From: Parabacteroides gordonii MS-1 = DSM 23371 | Lineage (GTDB): Bacteria; Bacteroidota; Bacteroidia; Bacteroidales; Tannerellaceae | Assembly (NCBI RefSeq): GCF_000969825.1 | Contig: NZ_KQ033919.1 | Location: 1,712,173 to 1,776,172 of the forward strand | Length of the DNA stretch: 64,000 bases | Direction of reading: 5' to 3' | Shown: piece by piece, positions 18,036 through 27,560 of the stretch | Layout of the letters: every line of letters begins with the position of its first letter | Position numbering within the stretch: position 1 is the stretch's first letter | Notes under the pieces: model-generated | Database searches by the model: none | The model's input: the letters and a program-made list of their open reading frames with translations, nothing else | What the model was told of the DNA's origin: nothing | Translations under genes and position numbers: made by a program

Positions 18036-19757
18036 TTACCAGCCATAATTTTGCTTGTATAGCTTTTTGCTAAAATTAATCTGATTTTTCGGGATGGGGA
18101 AATATTCATCTTTATTTTTAGTAAACTTCGCTTCACCCATATAAGTACGGCGGGTTCTTTCAACTTCAAAGTATTTATTTACAGTCTCCGCAGCAATACC
18201 CCAGCGTACCAGATCGAAGAAAGTCGAACCTTCCTGCGACATTTCCAGACGACGTTCCCAACGCAAAGCCTTACGGGCGAAATCTTGTGTCCATTCCGGA
18301 CAGTTCTTACCCGGTTGATAAGTTGCAATATTGAATTTGCCTGTAGGATCGCCCTGTACATCCACTAACTTAGCTGTACTGTTAGCCGCTCTTTCACGAA
18401 GGGCATTGATCAACGGAAGCGCTTCTGCCTGACGTCCCAACTCGATCAGGGCTTCTGCCTGCCATAGCATCACATCGTCGTAGCGGATAATATCACGGTT
18501 CTTGGAACTCGACATAAACGGAGAGGCAAAAGCGAAACACGGACAATCAGGTAAAACTGTTTCCTTCATAGACATAAAGCTACCGTAGGTATTCGGATCG
18601 CGCGTCCAGCTCGTTTCAAAAATAAACTCAGGGTTATATTTATAAGGAGCCCCCGGAATGGCAACCGTATGATTCAAACGCGGGTCGATATTTGTGGCAA
18701 GCAAATCGTCAGCAGTCTGTAAATCATGATTATTATAAGTATCGAACAGTGGCAATCCGTTTTCATCTGTCTGGAAAGCATTCACCATGTTCTGTGAAGG
18801 ACTATGGAAACCACAGCAACCATATTCCGGATTCATCGGATAATTCAGCATAGCACCCCAATCCAAACGGCCACGTAACGTTCCATCGTTCACTGAAAAC
18901 TGAACTGCGAATATCGACTCCGGCCCATTTTCTGTTTCGCAAAGGAAGTTATTGGCAAAATCAGAAGCTAACGAATACTTACCAGACAATCCCTGGCAAA
19001 GAGTAACAACTTCCTGCAGTTTTGTTTTATCGATATTCACAACATTATGCTTTTCATCCTGTTCGTAAGCAGCATACAGAAGAGCTTTTGCCAGATAAGC
19101 TTGTGCCATCCCTTTATTTGCCCGTGCCAGATCATCGTTTTTATCAGGCAGGTTTTCCATTGCAAAACGGAACTCGGCAATAATCATATCCCATAGTTCC
19201 TTATCCGTGTATTCGACGTTCGATATCGTAATATAATCGTCTGTCTTATCATTTTCATCAATCCACGGCATTTGTTTAAACAAGATCTTCAGATCGAAAT
19301 AGAAGTTAGCACGTAAGAAACGCATTTCAGCTTCACGAACTTTCTTTTTAGGATAAGCCTCTTCCGAAATTGCATGAATACGTCCCAAAGCATCATTTGC
19401 ACGGGCAATCGCGATATATTGCGAATACCACTTCTTATCCAGGTAACCATTATCGTCACGCAGATAGACAAAAGTCTCAAACATATGGAAATCACCCATA
19501 TCACCTGTTCCGGCACCTCCTTTATAAGCATCACCGCTACGCAAATCCCCGTAAGGCCAGTAAGCATTAACACCCTCCTGATAGTTATCGTTACCCAACA
19601 TGGAATAAGCCGAAATCACCATCTTTTCTATATTATCTGCCGTATTCAGGTTATCCGAATCGGCTACCCCCTGTGGAGCTTCATCCAGAAAAGAATCACA
19701 AGACATCATCGGGAGTAATAAAGCTGCTCCGAAAGCTATATATTTTAAAGTTTTCAT
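18036..19757 (-). CDS. SusD-like lipoprotein of the fructan locus
   Basis: From ATG 19757 the protein is 573 residues with lipoprotein signal and lipobox LLPMMSC, followed by DSFLDE, the typical acidic surface-export start. SusD features are seen in REAEMRFLRANFYFDLKILF (helical TPR region) and in WQAEALIELGRQAEALPLINALR, and the C-terminal RWERRLEMSQEGSTFFDLVRWG. It begins 20 bases after the SusC stop. It would bind fructan fragments at the cell surface and hand them to SusC. The frame is open upstream to 19865, but that would overlap SusC and lose the signal peptide. Confidence 0.94.
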   Translation of the reverse strand: MKTLKYIAFGAALLLPMMSCDSFLDEAPQGVADSDNLNTADNIEKMVISAYSMLGNDNYQEGVNAYWPYGDLRSGDAYKGGAGTGDMGDFHMFETFVYLRDDNGYLDKKWYSQYIAIARANDALGRIHAISEEAYPKKKVREAEMRFLRANFYFDLKILFKQMPWIDENDKTDDYITISNVEYTDKELWDMIIAEFRFAMENLPDKNDDLARANKGMAQAYLAKALLYAAYEQDEKHNVVNIDKTKLQEVVTLCQGLSGKYSLASDFANNFLCETENGPESIFAVQFSVNDGTLRGRLDWGAMLNYPMNPEYGCCGFHSPSQNMVNAFQTDENGLPLFDTYNNHDLQTADDLLATNIDPRLNHTVAIPGAPYKYNPEFIFETSWTRDPNTYGSFMSMKETVLPDCPCFAFASPFMSSSKNRDIIRYDDVMLWQAEALIELGRQAEALPLINALRERAANSTAKLVDVQGDPTGKFNIATYQPGKNCPEWTQDFARKALRWERRLEMSQEGSTFFDLVRWGIAAETVNKYFEVERTRRTYMGEAKFTKNKDEYFPIPKNQINFSKKLYKQNYGW

Positions 19758-19776
19758 AATTGTATAATCTGATTTA

Positions 19777-22700
19777 TTAGAATGAAACATTGATACCAAA
19801 AGTAAAGGCTCTCGGAACCGGATAAGCAAAGTTCGGAGTTTCCGGATCTGCTCCCGTAAAGGCATTATCGCCCCAGCCTTTCTTGATTGTCAGCAGGTTC
19901 TGACCGGACAGATAGATACGTGCGCTTTCCATATGGGCAGCTTTCAGTATATGATCCGGCAAACGGTAACCAATTTCAATATTTGCTAATTTCAGGAAAG
20001 AAGTATTTTCCACGAAATAAGTAGAGAAACGTCCTTCATCATTTACATTATTTGCAGAAGCTGCCGGAATAGTTGAGCTTGTATTATCCGGACTCCATGC
20101 ATCCACCAGACGTCTTCCGTAATTCTGCCCTCCGAAAAGTCCAAAGAAATCCGTAAATGTTTTCTGACCGTTATTTGCATGAGAACCGACCTGTCCGTTC
20201 CAGAACATAGAGAAATCAAAATTCTTCCAACCTGCATTCACATTCAAACCATACAAGAACTTCGGGTCTTCTACACCTAACCAGGTACGGTCTTCATCAT
20301 TGATCTTTCCATCATCATTCAAGTCTTTGTAACGGATACGGCCAACACCTTTACCCGGTTGTTCCACGTGGTCTGTTACTTCTTGTTCATTCTGGAAGAT
20401 CCCGTCAGCCACATAACCGAAGAGAGATTTCCAGGGACGTCCAAGAATAGTCTGGTCGTTACCATTACCCGGATAAGAATTGATTACATCTTCCGGCAAT
20501 TTTGTGATCTTATTACGATAGCTGGCAATATTACCGGTGATATTCAAGTCTACTTCACCTACTTTTTGATTATAAGTCAGCATGAATTCAAATCCACTGT
20601 TCTCCATGCTTGCACCATTCACCCAACGATCACCGCCAAAGCCTATTGTTGCAATATAAGGAGGTTTAACCAGGATATCATCTGTTTTCTTATAGAAATA
20701 ATCGATAGATCCGGTAAACATCTGATTAAACACACCGAAATCGATACCAGCATTATTCTGAGTAGTTGCTTCCCATTTCAGATCCGGATTAACGCGTTGC
20801 GTACGGATAAAGCCGGAAGGTAATTGTCCTTGCCCTGTTCCGGTAATATCATAAGCTGTACCCTGATCGCGTCCCCAGGTAGCATCTGTATAATAACGAG
20901 CCTGATACAGACCGTAAGAGGCATAGTTATCGATTTCCTGGTTACCTGTTTTACCCCAACCGTAACGAAGCTTCAAGTCTGAAACAATATTTTTAGCTCC
21001 TTCAAAAAAACCTTCTTCACTGACACGCCATCCCAAAGAGAATGCCGGGAATGTACCCCAACGGTTATTTTTACCGAAACGGGAAGAACCGTCACGACGT
21101 ACCGTTACAGAAGCCAGATATCTGTTATCGTAGCTATAATTCACTTTTCCAAAGAAAGAAGAAAGAGCGTAAGAAGTTGCTCCACCGGCATTACGCAAGT
21201 TTCCGTCACCAACCGACAGATACATATAATCTTCATTTTCCAGCAGGAAGCCGTCACGACCGGCCGACATATCTTCAAGTCTGTATTTCATCATTTCCTG
21301 ACCGACCAATATATCGAAGTTACTCTTACCTAAATCAACTTTATATTGTAAGGTATTACTCAATACCCAGTTTCCGCCATAGTTTGTATATGTATTCAAG
21401 CGGGCTGTCTTATCCGACATGAAACCTGACTGGTAAGTCTTTTGCATATCGCGTTTCCACCATCCGGTATAATCGATACCGAATTTAGAACGGAATGTCA
21501 GGCCTTTCAATATATCAACACTCAGGTTCACATCCCCGAAAAGGCGGAACACATCTTCGTGATTTTGTTTGTTATCTTCAATCAAACGAACCGGATTCTG
21601 ACGGTCGCTCATATTATTTGCCGGGCCTCCCCAACCACCGTCCAACGAATGAACCGGTACGATAGACTGGATATTCTTTGCATTTTCCTGCAGACCTTTG
21701 CCATCCAACGTAGAACTACGCGTCTTAGACAGGGATAGATTCTCTCCGATAACCACACGGTCGTTAAACAGTTTATAGTCACTGTTGATACGGGCTGTAA
21801 TACGGTCAAAATAAGTGCCTTTGACTGTACCGTCATTTCCATAATAATCTGCAGAGAATAAGGCACGTCCTTTTTCATTACCGGAAGTAACAGTTACATT
21901 GTAATTCTGAATAAAACCGGTACGGCTGATTTCCTTTACCCAATCCGTGTCTGCTGCACGCATCACAGGATCACCTGCTACATCCAGATATTCTGGAAGG
22001 ATCATTCTATTTAAAGTCGGTTTGCCATTATTCCAGGCAACATCATACATATAAGTATAGGGATTCATTTTCTCATTAATAGATCCGTTACTTAATGTAG
22101 TAGTATTCAAAACGGAGCCATCATTTACCCCTGCACGGAAATTCACAAGTCCATACTCTTCCGTATTTAACAGATCAACTGAGCGTTGCCACTGCTGGGC
22201 AGTCAGAGAAGCACGGAATTCAACATGCGTTCCACCTGCTTTTCCTTTTTTTGTTGTTACGATGATCACACCGTTAGCGGCACGTGATCCGTAGATAGTA
22301 GCTGCGGAAGCATCTTTCAACACCTGGATAGACTCAATATCAGAAGTTGCTATCTCATTCATCGAACGGGTACTGGGAATACCATCGATGATATAAAGCG
22401 GTTTGCTGTTTCCCAGGGTAGAGACACCACGTATCTTAACATCCACATCACCGTTAGGCTGACCGGTATTCGTTACATGGAGTCCCGGAACACGTCCCTG
22501 CAATGACTGAACAGCATTACTGGTGTTTATATTCTTTATATCATCCATTTTTACAACCGAAACGGCTCCTGTCAGGTCGGCTTTCTTCTGTGAAGAGTAC
22601 CCTGTCACCACTACGTCACCTAATGCCTGTACATTTTCTTTCAGGACAATATTCAGTTTCTTGTTTTCATTTGCCGGAATTTCCTGTGTTATATATCCGA

Positions 22701-22935
22701 TATAGCTAATCTGGATAATAGCACCTTTAGTTACTGAAAGAGAGAAATTACCGTCCATATCGGTAATTATACCATTTGTAGTTCCTTTTTCTACAATAGA
22801 AGCTCCCACAACAGGATAATTATCAGTTCCTGAGATAACAGTTCCATTGATGGAAACCTGCTGGGCAAACAAAGCTTGTGCCATAAATAACATGGTTATC
22901 CATACGCACCATTTACGTAGTTTTAATGCTTTCAT
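19777..22935 (-). CDS. SusC-like TonB-dependent transporter of the fructan locus
   Basis: From ATG 22935 this 1,052-residue protein has a signal peptide ending in AQALFAQ, a carboxypeptidase-D-like domain (NGTVISGTDNYPVVGASIVE), a plug with NAVQSLQGRVPGLHV and VLKDASAATIYGSRAANGVI, and a barrel ending in GINVSF. It imports fructo-oligosaccharides with its SusD lid. No STN domain is present, in keeping with control by the adjacent hybrid sensor. A -7 box and an inverted repeat lie upstream at 22976-23079. The alternative start at 22995 would fall upstream of the -7 box and is not favoured. Confidence 0.95.
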   Translation of the reverse strand: MKALKLRKWCVWITMLFMAQALFAQQVSINGTVISGTDNYPVVGASIVEKGTTNGIITDMDGNFSLSVTKGAIIQISYIGYITQEIPANENKKLNIVLKENVQALGDVVVTGYSSQKKADLTGAVSVVKMDDIKNINTSNAVQSLQGRVPGLHVTNTGQPNGDVDVKIRGVSTLGNSKPLYIIDGIPSTRSMNEIATSDIESIQVLKDASAATIYGSRAANGVIIVTTKKGKAGGTHVEFRASLTAQQWQRSVDLLNTEEYGLVNFRAGVNDGSVLNTTTLSNGSINEKMNPYTYMYDVAWNNGKPTLNRMILPEYLDVAGDPVMRAADTDWVKEISRTGFIQNYNVTVTSGNEKGRALFSADYYGNDGTVKGTYFDRITARINSDYKLFNDRVVIGENLSLSKTRSSTLDGKGLQENAKNIQSIVPVHSLDGGWGGPANNMSDRQNPVRLIEDNKQNHEDVFRLFGDVNLSVDILKGLTFRSKFGIDYTGWWKRDMQKTYQSGFMSDKTARLNTYTNYGGNWVLSNTLQYKVDLGKSNFDILVGQEMMKYRLEDMSAGRDGFLLENEDYMYLSVGDGNLRNAGGATSYALSSFFGKVNYSYDNRYLASVTVRRDGSSRFGKNNRWGTFPAFSLGWRVSEEGFFEGAKNIVSDLKLRYGWGKTGNQEIDNYASYGLYQARYYTDATWGRDQGTAYDITGTGQGQLPSGFIRTQRVNPDLKWEATTQNNAGIDFGVFNQMFTGSIDYFYKKTDDILVKPPYIATIGFGGDRWVNGASMENSGFEFMLTYNQKVGEVDLNITGNIASYRNKITKLPEDVINSYPGNGNDQTILGRPWKSLFGYVADGIFQNEQEVTDHVEQPGKGVGRIRYKDLNDDGKINDEDRTWLGVEDPKFLYGLNVNAGWKNFDFSMFWNGQVGSHANNGQKTFTDFFGLFGGQNYGRRLVDAWSPDNTSSTIPAASANNVNDEGRFSTYFVENTSFLKLANIEIGYRLPDHILKAAHMESARIYLSGQNLLTIKKGWGDNAFTGADPETPNFAYPVPRAFTFGINVSF

Positions 22936-22975
22936 TAATCTTAAATTATTTCGTTTAACAATGATTTGGTGAAAG

Positions 22976-23079
22976 CAAAAGTATTCCCTATGCAAGTAAC
23001 AGGTGATAAAATATTCATCTTATCGTATCAAAATTGTCACATCTGTAGCATTTTAATTATATAAAGTGACAAATTTGAT
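22976..23079 (-). promoter_or_regulatory. Promoter and candidate operator of the fructan operon
   Basis: On the minus strand the -7 box TACTTTTG lies at 22983-22976 with no good -33 box, as expected for an activated promoter. Upstream, ATCAAAATTGTCAC at 23027-23040 and GTGACAAATTTGAT at 23066-23079 form an inverted repeat with 13 of 14 matches and a 25-base spacer. This is a plausible binding site for the AraC-type output domain of the neighbouring sensor. Confidence 0.55.
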
Positions 23080-23120
23080 AGATAGGATACATTTGTTATA
23101 TCAAACAAAGTAAGGAAAAA

Positions 23121-25832
23121 TCACTGATATTCCGTTGGCGTAACATCGTACACCTGTTTAAAGCATTTGGAGAAATAAGCGGGCGAAGAGAAACCCGTCT
23201 GATAAGCAATCTCGCTTACCGTATATTGTTTTTGCTTCAACATAGCGGCCGCTTTACTCAAACGATAATTGCGCAGGAATTCGACCGGGGTCGTTCCGGT
23301 CAGTTCTTTTATTTTCCGGTGAAGATGTCCACGGGAAAGCCCCAGCGTATCGCTCAGTTTCTCGACGTTATACTCGGTATCGGTATAAACCTCTTCTATG
23401 CATTTGATAAAGTTGTTCAGGAAAACATCATCCATGTTCTTCACCTTTTCCGGCTCGGTAAGCAGCAGCTTTCCTTTTTGTAACTTTTCCAGCAACTGAT
23501 CGCGCAAGCGCTTTCGCTCCTCGAGGATACGGATCATTTTAAGTTTGACGAAATTAATCCGGAAAGGCTTCTGAATATATTCGTCCGCACCTCCCGACAA
23601 CCCAAAGTTACGTTGGCGTTCATCGGAAAGAGCCGTTAACAAGACGACAGGGATATGGCTGGTCGACAAATTCGTTTTGACATAACGGCATAATTCGAAC
23701 CCGTTCATTTCGGGCATCATCACATCACTTAATACCAGAGATACATCTTCAGTAGCCAACACTTCCAGCGCCTCTTTCCCGTTAGCGGCAAGCAGTATAT
23801 TGAAGTTATCCTGCAACTCTTCTTTCAGATAGGCTCTTACTTCTTCGTCATCTTCCGTAATCAGGATCGTATAAGGATATCTGACAGACAGCAATTCTTT
23901 CTCTACGGAATCATCCAGTTGGGCCGCATCATACGCCAAAGGAGAAATAGGAAGTTCGGTGACATAGCCATCGGTAAAATGCTCTTTTCCTTTCAACAAC
24001 GTCAGTGTAAAAACAGTCTTTGACCCCGGAATACTGTCTACAACAATCATTCCATGGTGCATATCGACATATTCTTTGACCAGATGAAGCCCTATACCGG
24101 TTCCGCTGGAAGTATTTTCCGTATAGAAACGGGTAAAAAGATAAGGTATATTCTCCGGTTTAATGCCCCGACCGCTATCTTCTACCGATACCTGTATCTT
24201 ATTCTCCAGTTCAGTCAGATTTATACGGATCGTTCCGTTTTCCGGGGTGAACTTAAACGCATTGGAAAGCAGGTTTATCAATACTTTTTCCATCATCACC
24301 GGATCAAACCAAAGGTTACACTCCTTAAGATCGGACGTGAAAGTAAAATCGATATGGCGCACCGATGCCATACTATCAAAGTAAGACTTCAGTTCACGGA
24401 TAAAAGCGACCAGGTCGGTATTGCGTATCTTTAGTTTCTCCTGCTTATTCTCTACTTTGCGGAAATCAAGTATCTGGTTAATCACACGCAGTAGATGTTC
24501 CGCATTCTTCTGCATCAATTGCAGGTCACGCAGATAAGGAGAGTCATGCAGTAACTTCAGCAGTTTATCCAAAGGCCCCAGTATCAGGGTTAACGGAGTG
24601 CGAACCTCATGGGAGATATTCGTGAAGAATTGTAGTTTCTGTGCCGTCACTTCCTTTATCTCTGCATTTAGCTGAATGAGTTTTTCGCGTTGTTCTTCTT
24701 CTTTCCGGTTGATTTCGCGCAGTTCGTGATTTGTTTTCTTCAGTTTAAAGTTGATCACGAACGTATAAATAGAAAGCAGGATAAAGCCGATCATCAGGAC
24801 AGAAATGATCAGGAAAGAGTTCTGCAGAAAATTAAAGCGGTTCAATAACGTATCGAGATTAGAACGTTGCTGTTCGATCCTTCTCTGATAGTTCAACAGA
24901 CGGGCAGATTGTATCAGGAGCGTCTGGGCACTGACCTTATCGATCTCTCCGGTTTGTAAAGGAATATACTTTTCTACCGGTTCGCCATTCAGTATCTTCA
25001 TAGCAGTACGGATCACCTGTTCACCACCGGTAGGATAAAGGAAAGAAGCATTGATACGCCCATCTGAAACGGCTTCAAGCCCGGCACCAGCCACGGCATC
25101 GACCCCGATGATCGGAAGTTGGCTTGCCCATTCCGGCGCCTTTTCCATAAAATATTCGCGAGCGGCGATAGCCATCATATCGTTATGCGAATACACGAAA
25201 TCGACTTTGAAAGGCCATTCCAACTGTTTCAAACGGACCTTTGTCGTATCATACACCCATTCCCCTTCTACTTTCCTGAAACTCAGATCCGAGCGTTTCA
25301 CCAGGGCGTCTATAAATCCCTGATGACGTTCCTGTGCCGGAGAAGAGCTGGATAATCCCCAGATTTCAAGGATAGAAGCCGAAGGGGGAAGATATCTTGC
25401 CGCATAGCGACCGGCAGCATATCCGATCGTATAGTTATCGGCACCGACAAATGTAGTGTACAAATCCGTATTCACCTTCCTGTCTGTTATAATGGTAGGA
25501 ATACCCGCCCGGTAAGCCTCTTCCGCCACCTCCGTGATCGGGTTAGACTGGAAGGGGGAAATGATCAGTACATCCACCTTATCCTTAATCAACTCCTTTA
25601 TCTGCCGGATCTGCGTATTGTTATCGCTATTCGCATCTTTAACGATGATCTCCAGATTATCATAATTGGATGCTTCTATCTGCATTTCTTTGACCATCGC
25701 TTGTCGCCAGGCATCATCAAGCATACATTGTGAAACACCGATCACATATTTCTTTTCCTTTTCCGAGGTACTACAACCTACTATAAATAAGGAAAGAAAC
25801 AACAACAGCAAAAAGTATTTCGTATATCTCAT
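23121..25832 (-). CDS. Hybrid two-component system sensor/AraC regulator of the fructan locus
   Basis: One 903-residue protein combines sensor and regulator. Order: signal/lipobox-like N-terminus (FIVGC); periplasmic LacI-type sugar-binding domain, about 28-310 (YVIGVSQ, DVLIISPFQ, PTIITDRKV); membrane segment about 339-358; HisKA with the phospho-His in NISHEVRTPL near 405; ATPase about 505-610 (GRGIKPENIP, GTGIGLHLV); receiver about 655-765 with Asp in VLSDVMMPEMNG; AraC helix-turn-helix about 810-903 ending FSSPAYFSKCFKQ. This architecture matches BT1754, which senses fructose directly and activates the fructan genes. It lies upstream of susC in the same direction. Ligand specificity is inferred from architecture and neighbours. 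Confidence 0.94.
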   Translation of the reverse strand: MRYTKYFLLLLFLSLFIVGCSTSEKEKKYVIGVSQCMLDDAWRQAMVKEMQIEASNYDNLEIIVKDANSDNNTQIRQIKELIKDKVDVLIISPFQSNPITEVAEEAYRAGIPTIITDRKVNTDLYTTFVGADNYTIGYAAGRYAARYLPPSASILEIWGLSSSSPAQERHQGFIDALVKRSDLSFRKVEGEWVYDTTKVRLKQLEWPFKVDFVYSHNDMMAIAAREYFMEKAPEWASQLPIIGVDAVAGAGLEAVSDGRINASFLYPTGGEQVIRTAMKILNGEPVEKYIPLQTGEIDKVSAQTLLIQSARLLNYQRRIEQQRSNLDTLLNRFNFLQNSFLIISVLMIGFILLSIYTFVINFKLKKTNHELREINRKEEEQREKLIQLNAEIKEVTAQKLQFFTNISHEVRTPLTLILGPLDKLLKLLHDSPYLRDLQLMQKNAEHLLRVINQILDFRKVENKQEKLKIRNTDLVAFIRELKSYFDSMASVRHIDFTFTSDLKECNLWFDPVMMEKVLINLLSNAFKFTPENGTIRINLTELENKIQVSVEDSGRGIKPENIPYLFTRFYTENTSSGTGIGLHLVKEYVDMHHGMIVVDSIPGSKTVFTLTLLKGKEHFTDGYVTELPISPLAYDAAQLDDSVEKELLSVRYPYTILITEDDEEVRAYLKEELQDNFNILLAANGKEALEVLATEDVSLVLSDVMMPEMNGFELCRYVKTNLSTSHIPVVLLTALSDERQRNFGLSGGADEYIQKPFRINFVKLKMIRILEERKRLRDQLLEKLQKGKLLLTEPEKVKNMDDVFLNNFIKCIEEVYTDTEYNVEKLSDTLGLSRGHLHRKIKELTGTTPVEFLRNYRLSKAAAMLKQKQYTVSEIAYQTGFSSPAYFSKCFKQVYDVTPTEYQ

Positions 25833-25863
25833 GGTATGATAGAATTGATATGGAAATCCAAGA

Positions 25864-25893
25864 CAAAGATAGAAAAGATCCGGAAGATATCAA
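25864..25893 (-). promoter_or_regulatory. Promoter of the fructan sensor gene
   Basis: On the minus strand TTG at 25893-25891, 19 bases, then TATCTTTG at 25871-25864. The sensor start follows about 30 bases later, so it has its own promoter separate from the susC operon. Confidence 0.7.
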
Positions 25894-25983
25894 GATGCAC
25901 AAAAATAGGATAATATCTTTTCAGAAGGCTATCACAAATGTCGTAAACACGATAACAATTGTATCATCCTTCATTTTCAGGCA

Positions 25984-26021
25984 CAAAAAAAGCCTCTTCC
26001 CATGCAATTATGGAAAGAGGC
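25984..26021 (-). terminator. Intrinsic terminator of pyrH
   Basis: On the minus strand GCCTCTTTCC pairs with GGGAAGAGGC around a ten-base loop, followed by TTTTTTT. It lies 28 bases after the pyrH stop. Confidence 0.85.
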
Positions 26022-26048
26022 CGAATATCTGTTATACAGAATAGGAGA

Positions 26049-26759
26049 CTAATTATGAACCAGCGTGCCTATATTCTCTCCGCTCATTACCTTTTTCAGG
26101 TTGCCGTTGGTGTCCATATCGAAGACAATGATCGGCAGGTTATTTTCTTTACACATGGTAGTGGCAGTCAGATCCATCACCTTCAGGCCACGGGTGTATA
26201 TTTCATCATACGTGATATCGGAGAATTTAGTAGCTGTAGGATCTTTTTCGGGATCGGCTGTATAAATACCATCTACACGGGTTCCTTTCAGCATGACATC
26301 GGCTTCGATCTCGATTCCTCTTAAGGAAGAGCCTGTATCAGTCGTAAAGAACGGGTTTCCCGTACCGCCGGACATAATCACGACATTTCCTTGTTCCAGC
26401 AATTCGATGGCACGCCATTTATTATAGAACTCGCCGATCGGTTCCATACGGATCGCAGTCAAGACTTTTGCTTTTACGCCTTGTGCCACCAAGGCAGAGC
26501 TCAATGCAAGGCTGTTGATAACCGTTGCCAGCATTCCCATCTGATCGCCTTTCACACGGTCGAAACCTTTGGATGCACCACTCAGGCCACGGAAGATATT
26601 ACCGCCACCAATCACGATACCGATCTGAACACCCATTTCAGCAATCTCTTTGATCTGTGCTGCATACTCGTTCAGACGAACTTCGTCTATACCATATTGT
26701 TTCCCTCCCATCAGCGACTCACCGCTCAGCTTCAGAAGAATTCGTTTGTATTGTGCCAT
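26049..26759 (-). CDS. pyrH: UMP kinase
   Basis: PyrH phosphorylates UMP to UDP in pyrimidine synthesis. The 236-residue protein is a standard amino-acid-kinase-fold UMP kinase: KLSGESLMG at the N-terminus binds phosphate, GIVIGGGNIFRG near residue 47 is the glycine loop, GDQMGMLATVINSLAL near 72 is the UMP-binding region, and GTGNPFFTTDT near 133 is the ATP/UMP contact. Length is normal. It stands alone with its own promoter and terminator. Confidence 0.96.
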   Translation of the reverse strand: MAQYKRILLKLSGESLMGGKQYGIDEVRLNEYAAQIKEIAEMGVQIGIVIGGGNIFRGLSGASKGFDRVKGDQMGMLATVINSLALSSALVAQGVKAKVLTAIRMEPIGEFYNKWRAIELLEQGNVVIMSGGTGNPFFTTDTGSSLRGIEIEADVMLKGTRVDGIYTADPEKDPTATKFSDITYDEIYTRGLKVMDLTATTMCKENNLPIIVFDMDTNGNLKKVMSGENIGTLVHN

Positions 26760-26792
26760 CTTGCTATTTTTTGATTTTTAATTGTTCTTCTG

Positions 26793-26822
26793 CAAAAATA
26801 CAGTATTTCGATCAGCAAACAA
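26793..26822 (-). promoter_or_regulatory. Promoter of pyrH
   Basis: On the minus strand TTG at 26822-26820, 19 bases, then TATTTTTG at 26800-26793, about 35 bases before the pyrH start. Confidence 0.65.
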
Positions 26823-26898
26823 TATCAGCACTGAATTATTCGGGTATTATTTAATAAAACTGTATCGTGTATGAAGCAACATTGTAACGTGCCCACCC

Positions 26899-27031
26899 TA
26901 CATTTGCACCAGACATGAAACACGCTTTATTCCTTATTTTGAAAACACTAAGAATATTGGCCAAACCTTCTTCCTAACTTTAGCGTTTCCCTGCTACTTT
27001 CAGAGGAAAGAGACAGGGAAACGTTGTTTTG
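26899..27031 (+). ncRNA. Candidate small RNA or leader ending in a strong hairpin
   Basis: TACATTTG at 26899-26906 fits the -7 consensus. About 75 bases further, CGTTTCCCTG at 26984-26993 pairs perfectly with CAGGGAAACG at 27014-27023 and is followed by TTGTTTTG. This would yield a transcript of roughly 115 bases. It also contains a possible 20-codon reading frame starting at 26915 (MKHALFLILKTLRILAKPSS). No -33 box is seen at the proper distance. It could equally be the 5' leader of the gene at 27103. Confidence 0.35.
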
Positions 27032-27102
27032 AACAATACAGACCAAACTACTGTTTCATATATAAAAGAAACCAAGTAGAATCATTTAAAAATTTAGTAG
27101 TT

Positions 27103-27327
27103 ATGAAGAATGTATTAATAGGTATCGCTGCAGGTATTGCAATCGGTTATGTGCTTCGCAAAATGGAGGACGACGGCAAATTCAAATGTATTCATGATGA
27201 CATGAGTGAATTGGCTGACAGAACAAAAAAGAAATTCAAAGATGCGGTCGACAAAGGCATCAACCAGGCAGAATATGTAGCCGACCGTGTTGAACACCTG
27301 GCCGAAAAAGCAAAACAAAGTAAATAA
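27103..27327 (+). CDS. YtxH-like small membrane-associated protein
   Basis: This 74-residue protein has one short N-terminal hydrophobic segment (NVLIGIAAGIAIGYVLRKM) followed by a highly charged helical tail (ADRTKKKFKDAVDKGINQAE). That pattern fits YtxH-like proteins, which are often stress-induced, but the family has no defined biochemical role. It stands alone, with a hairpin-bearing leader upstream and a good terminator directly after the stop. Confidence 0.75.
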   Translation: MKNVLIGIAAGIAIGYVLRKMEDDGKFKCIHDDMSELADRTKKKFKDAVDKGINQAEYVADRVEHLAEKAKQSK

Positions 27328-27349
27328 AGGTACCTTTATAAACGAACGA

Positions 27350-27387
27350 AACCCCGGTAGATTACTCTATCGGGGTTTGTTTTTTAT
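27350..27387 (+). terminator. Intrinsic terminator after the YtxH-like gene
   Basis: AACCCCG at 27350-27356 pairs with CGGGGTT at 27371-27377, with an inner TA/TA pair, followed by TGTTTTTTAT. Confidence 0.85.
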
Positions 27388-27481
27388 CTGTGTCCCCTCT
27401 TCGCAGAGGTACCGACAGATGAACTTTATTTTATTACTTTAGTATTAATACGACCACTTGTTCGCCCATCGCGGGGTAATT

Positions 27482-27524
27482 GGTTGGAGTATAGACGCTG
27501 CACGCAACGTCTATACCAGTCAAC
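27482..27524. repeat. Intergenic palindromic hairpin
   Basis: TATAGACG and CGTCTATA form a perfect eight-base stem around a ten-base loop, and outer GGTTG/TCAACC bases extend it. It lies just downstream of the large surface-protein gene and lacks a T-run. It resembles other compact hairpins scattered in the spacers of this window. Confidence 0.55.
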
Positions 27525-27560
27525 CACGTGGTGGTAATTTAGAATTTATTTCATTATTTC

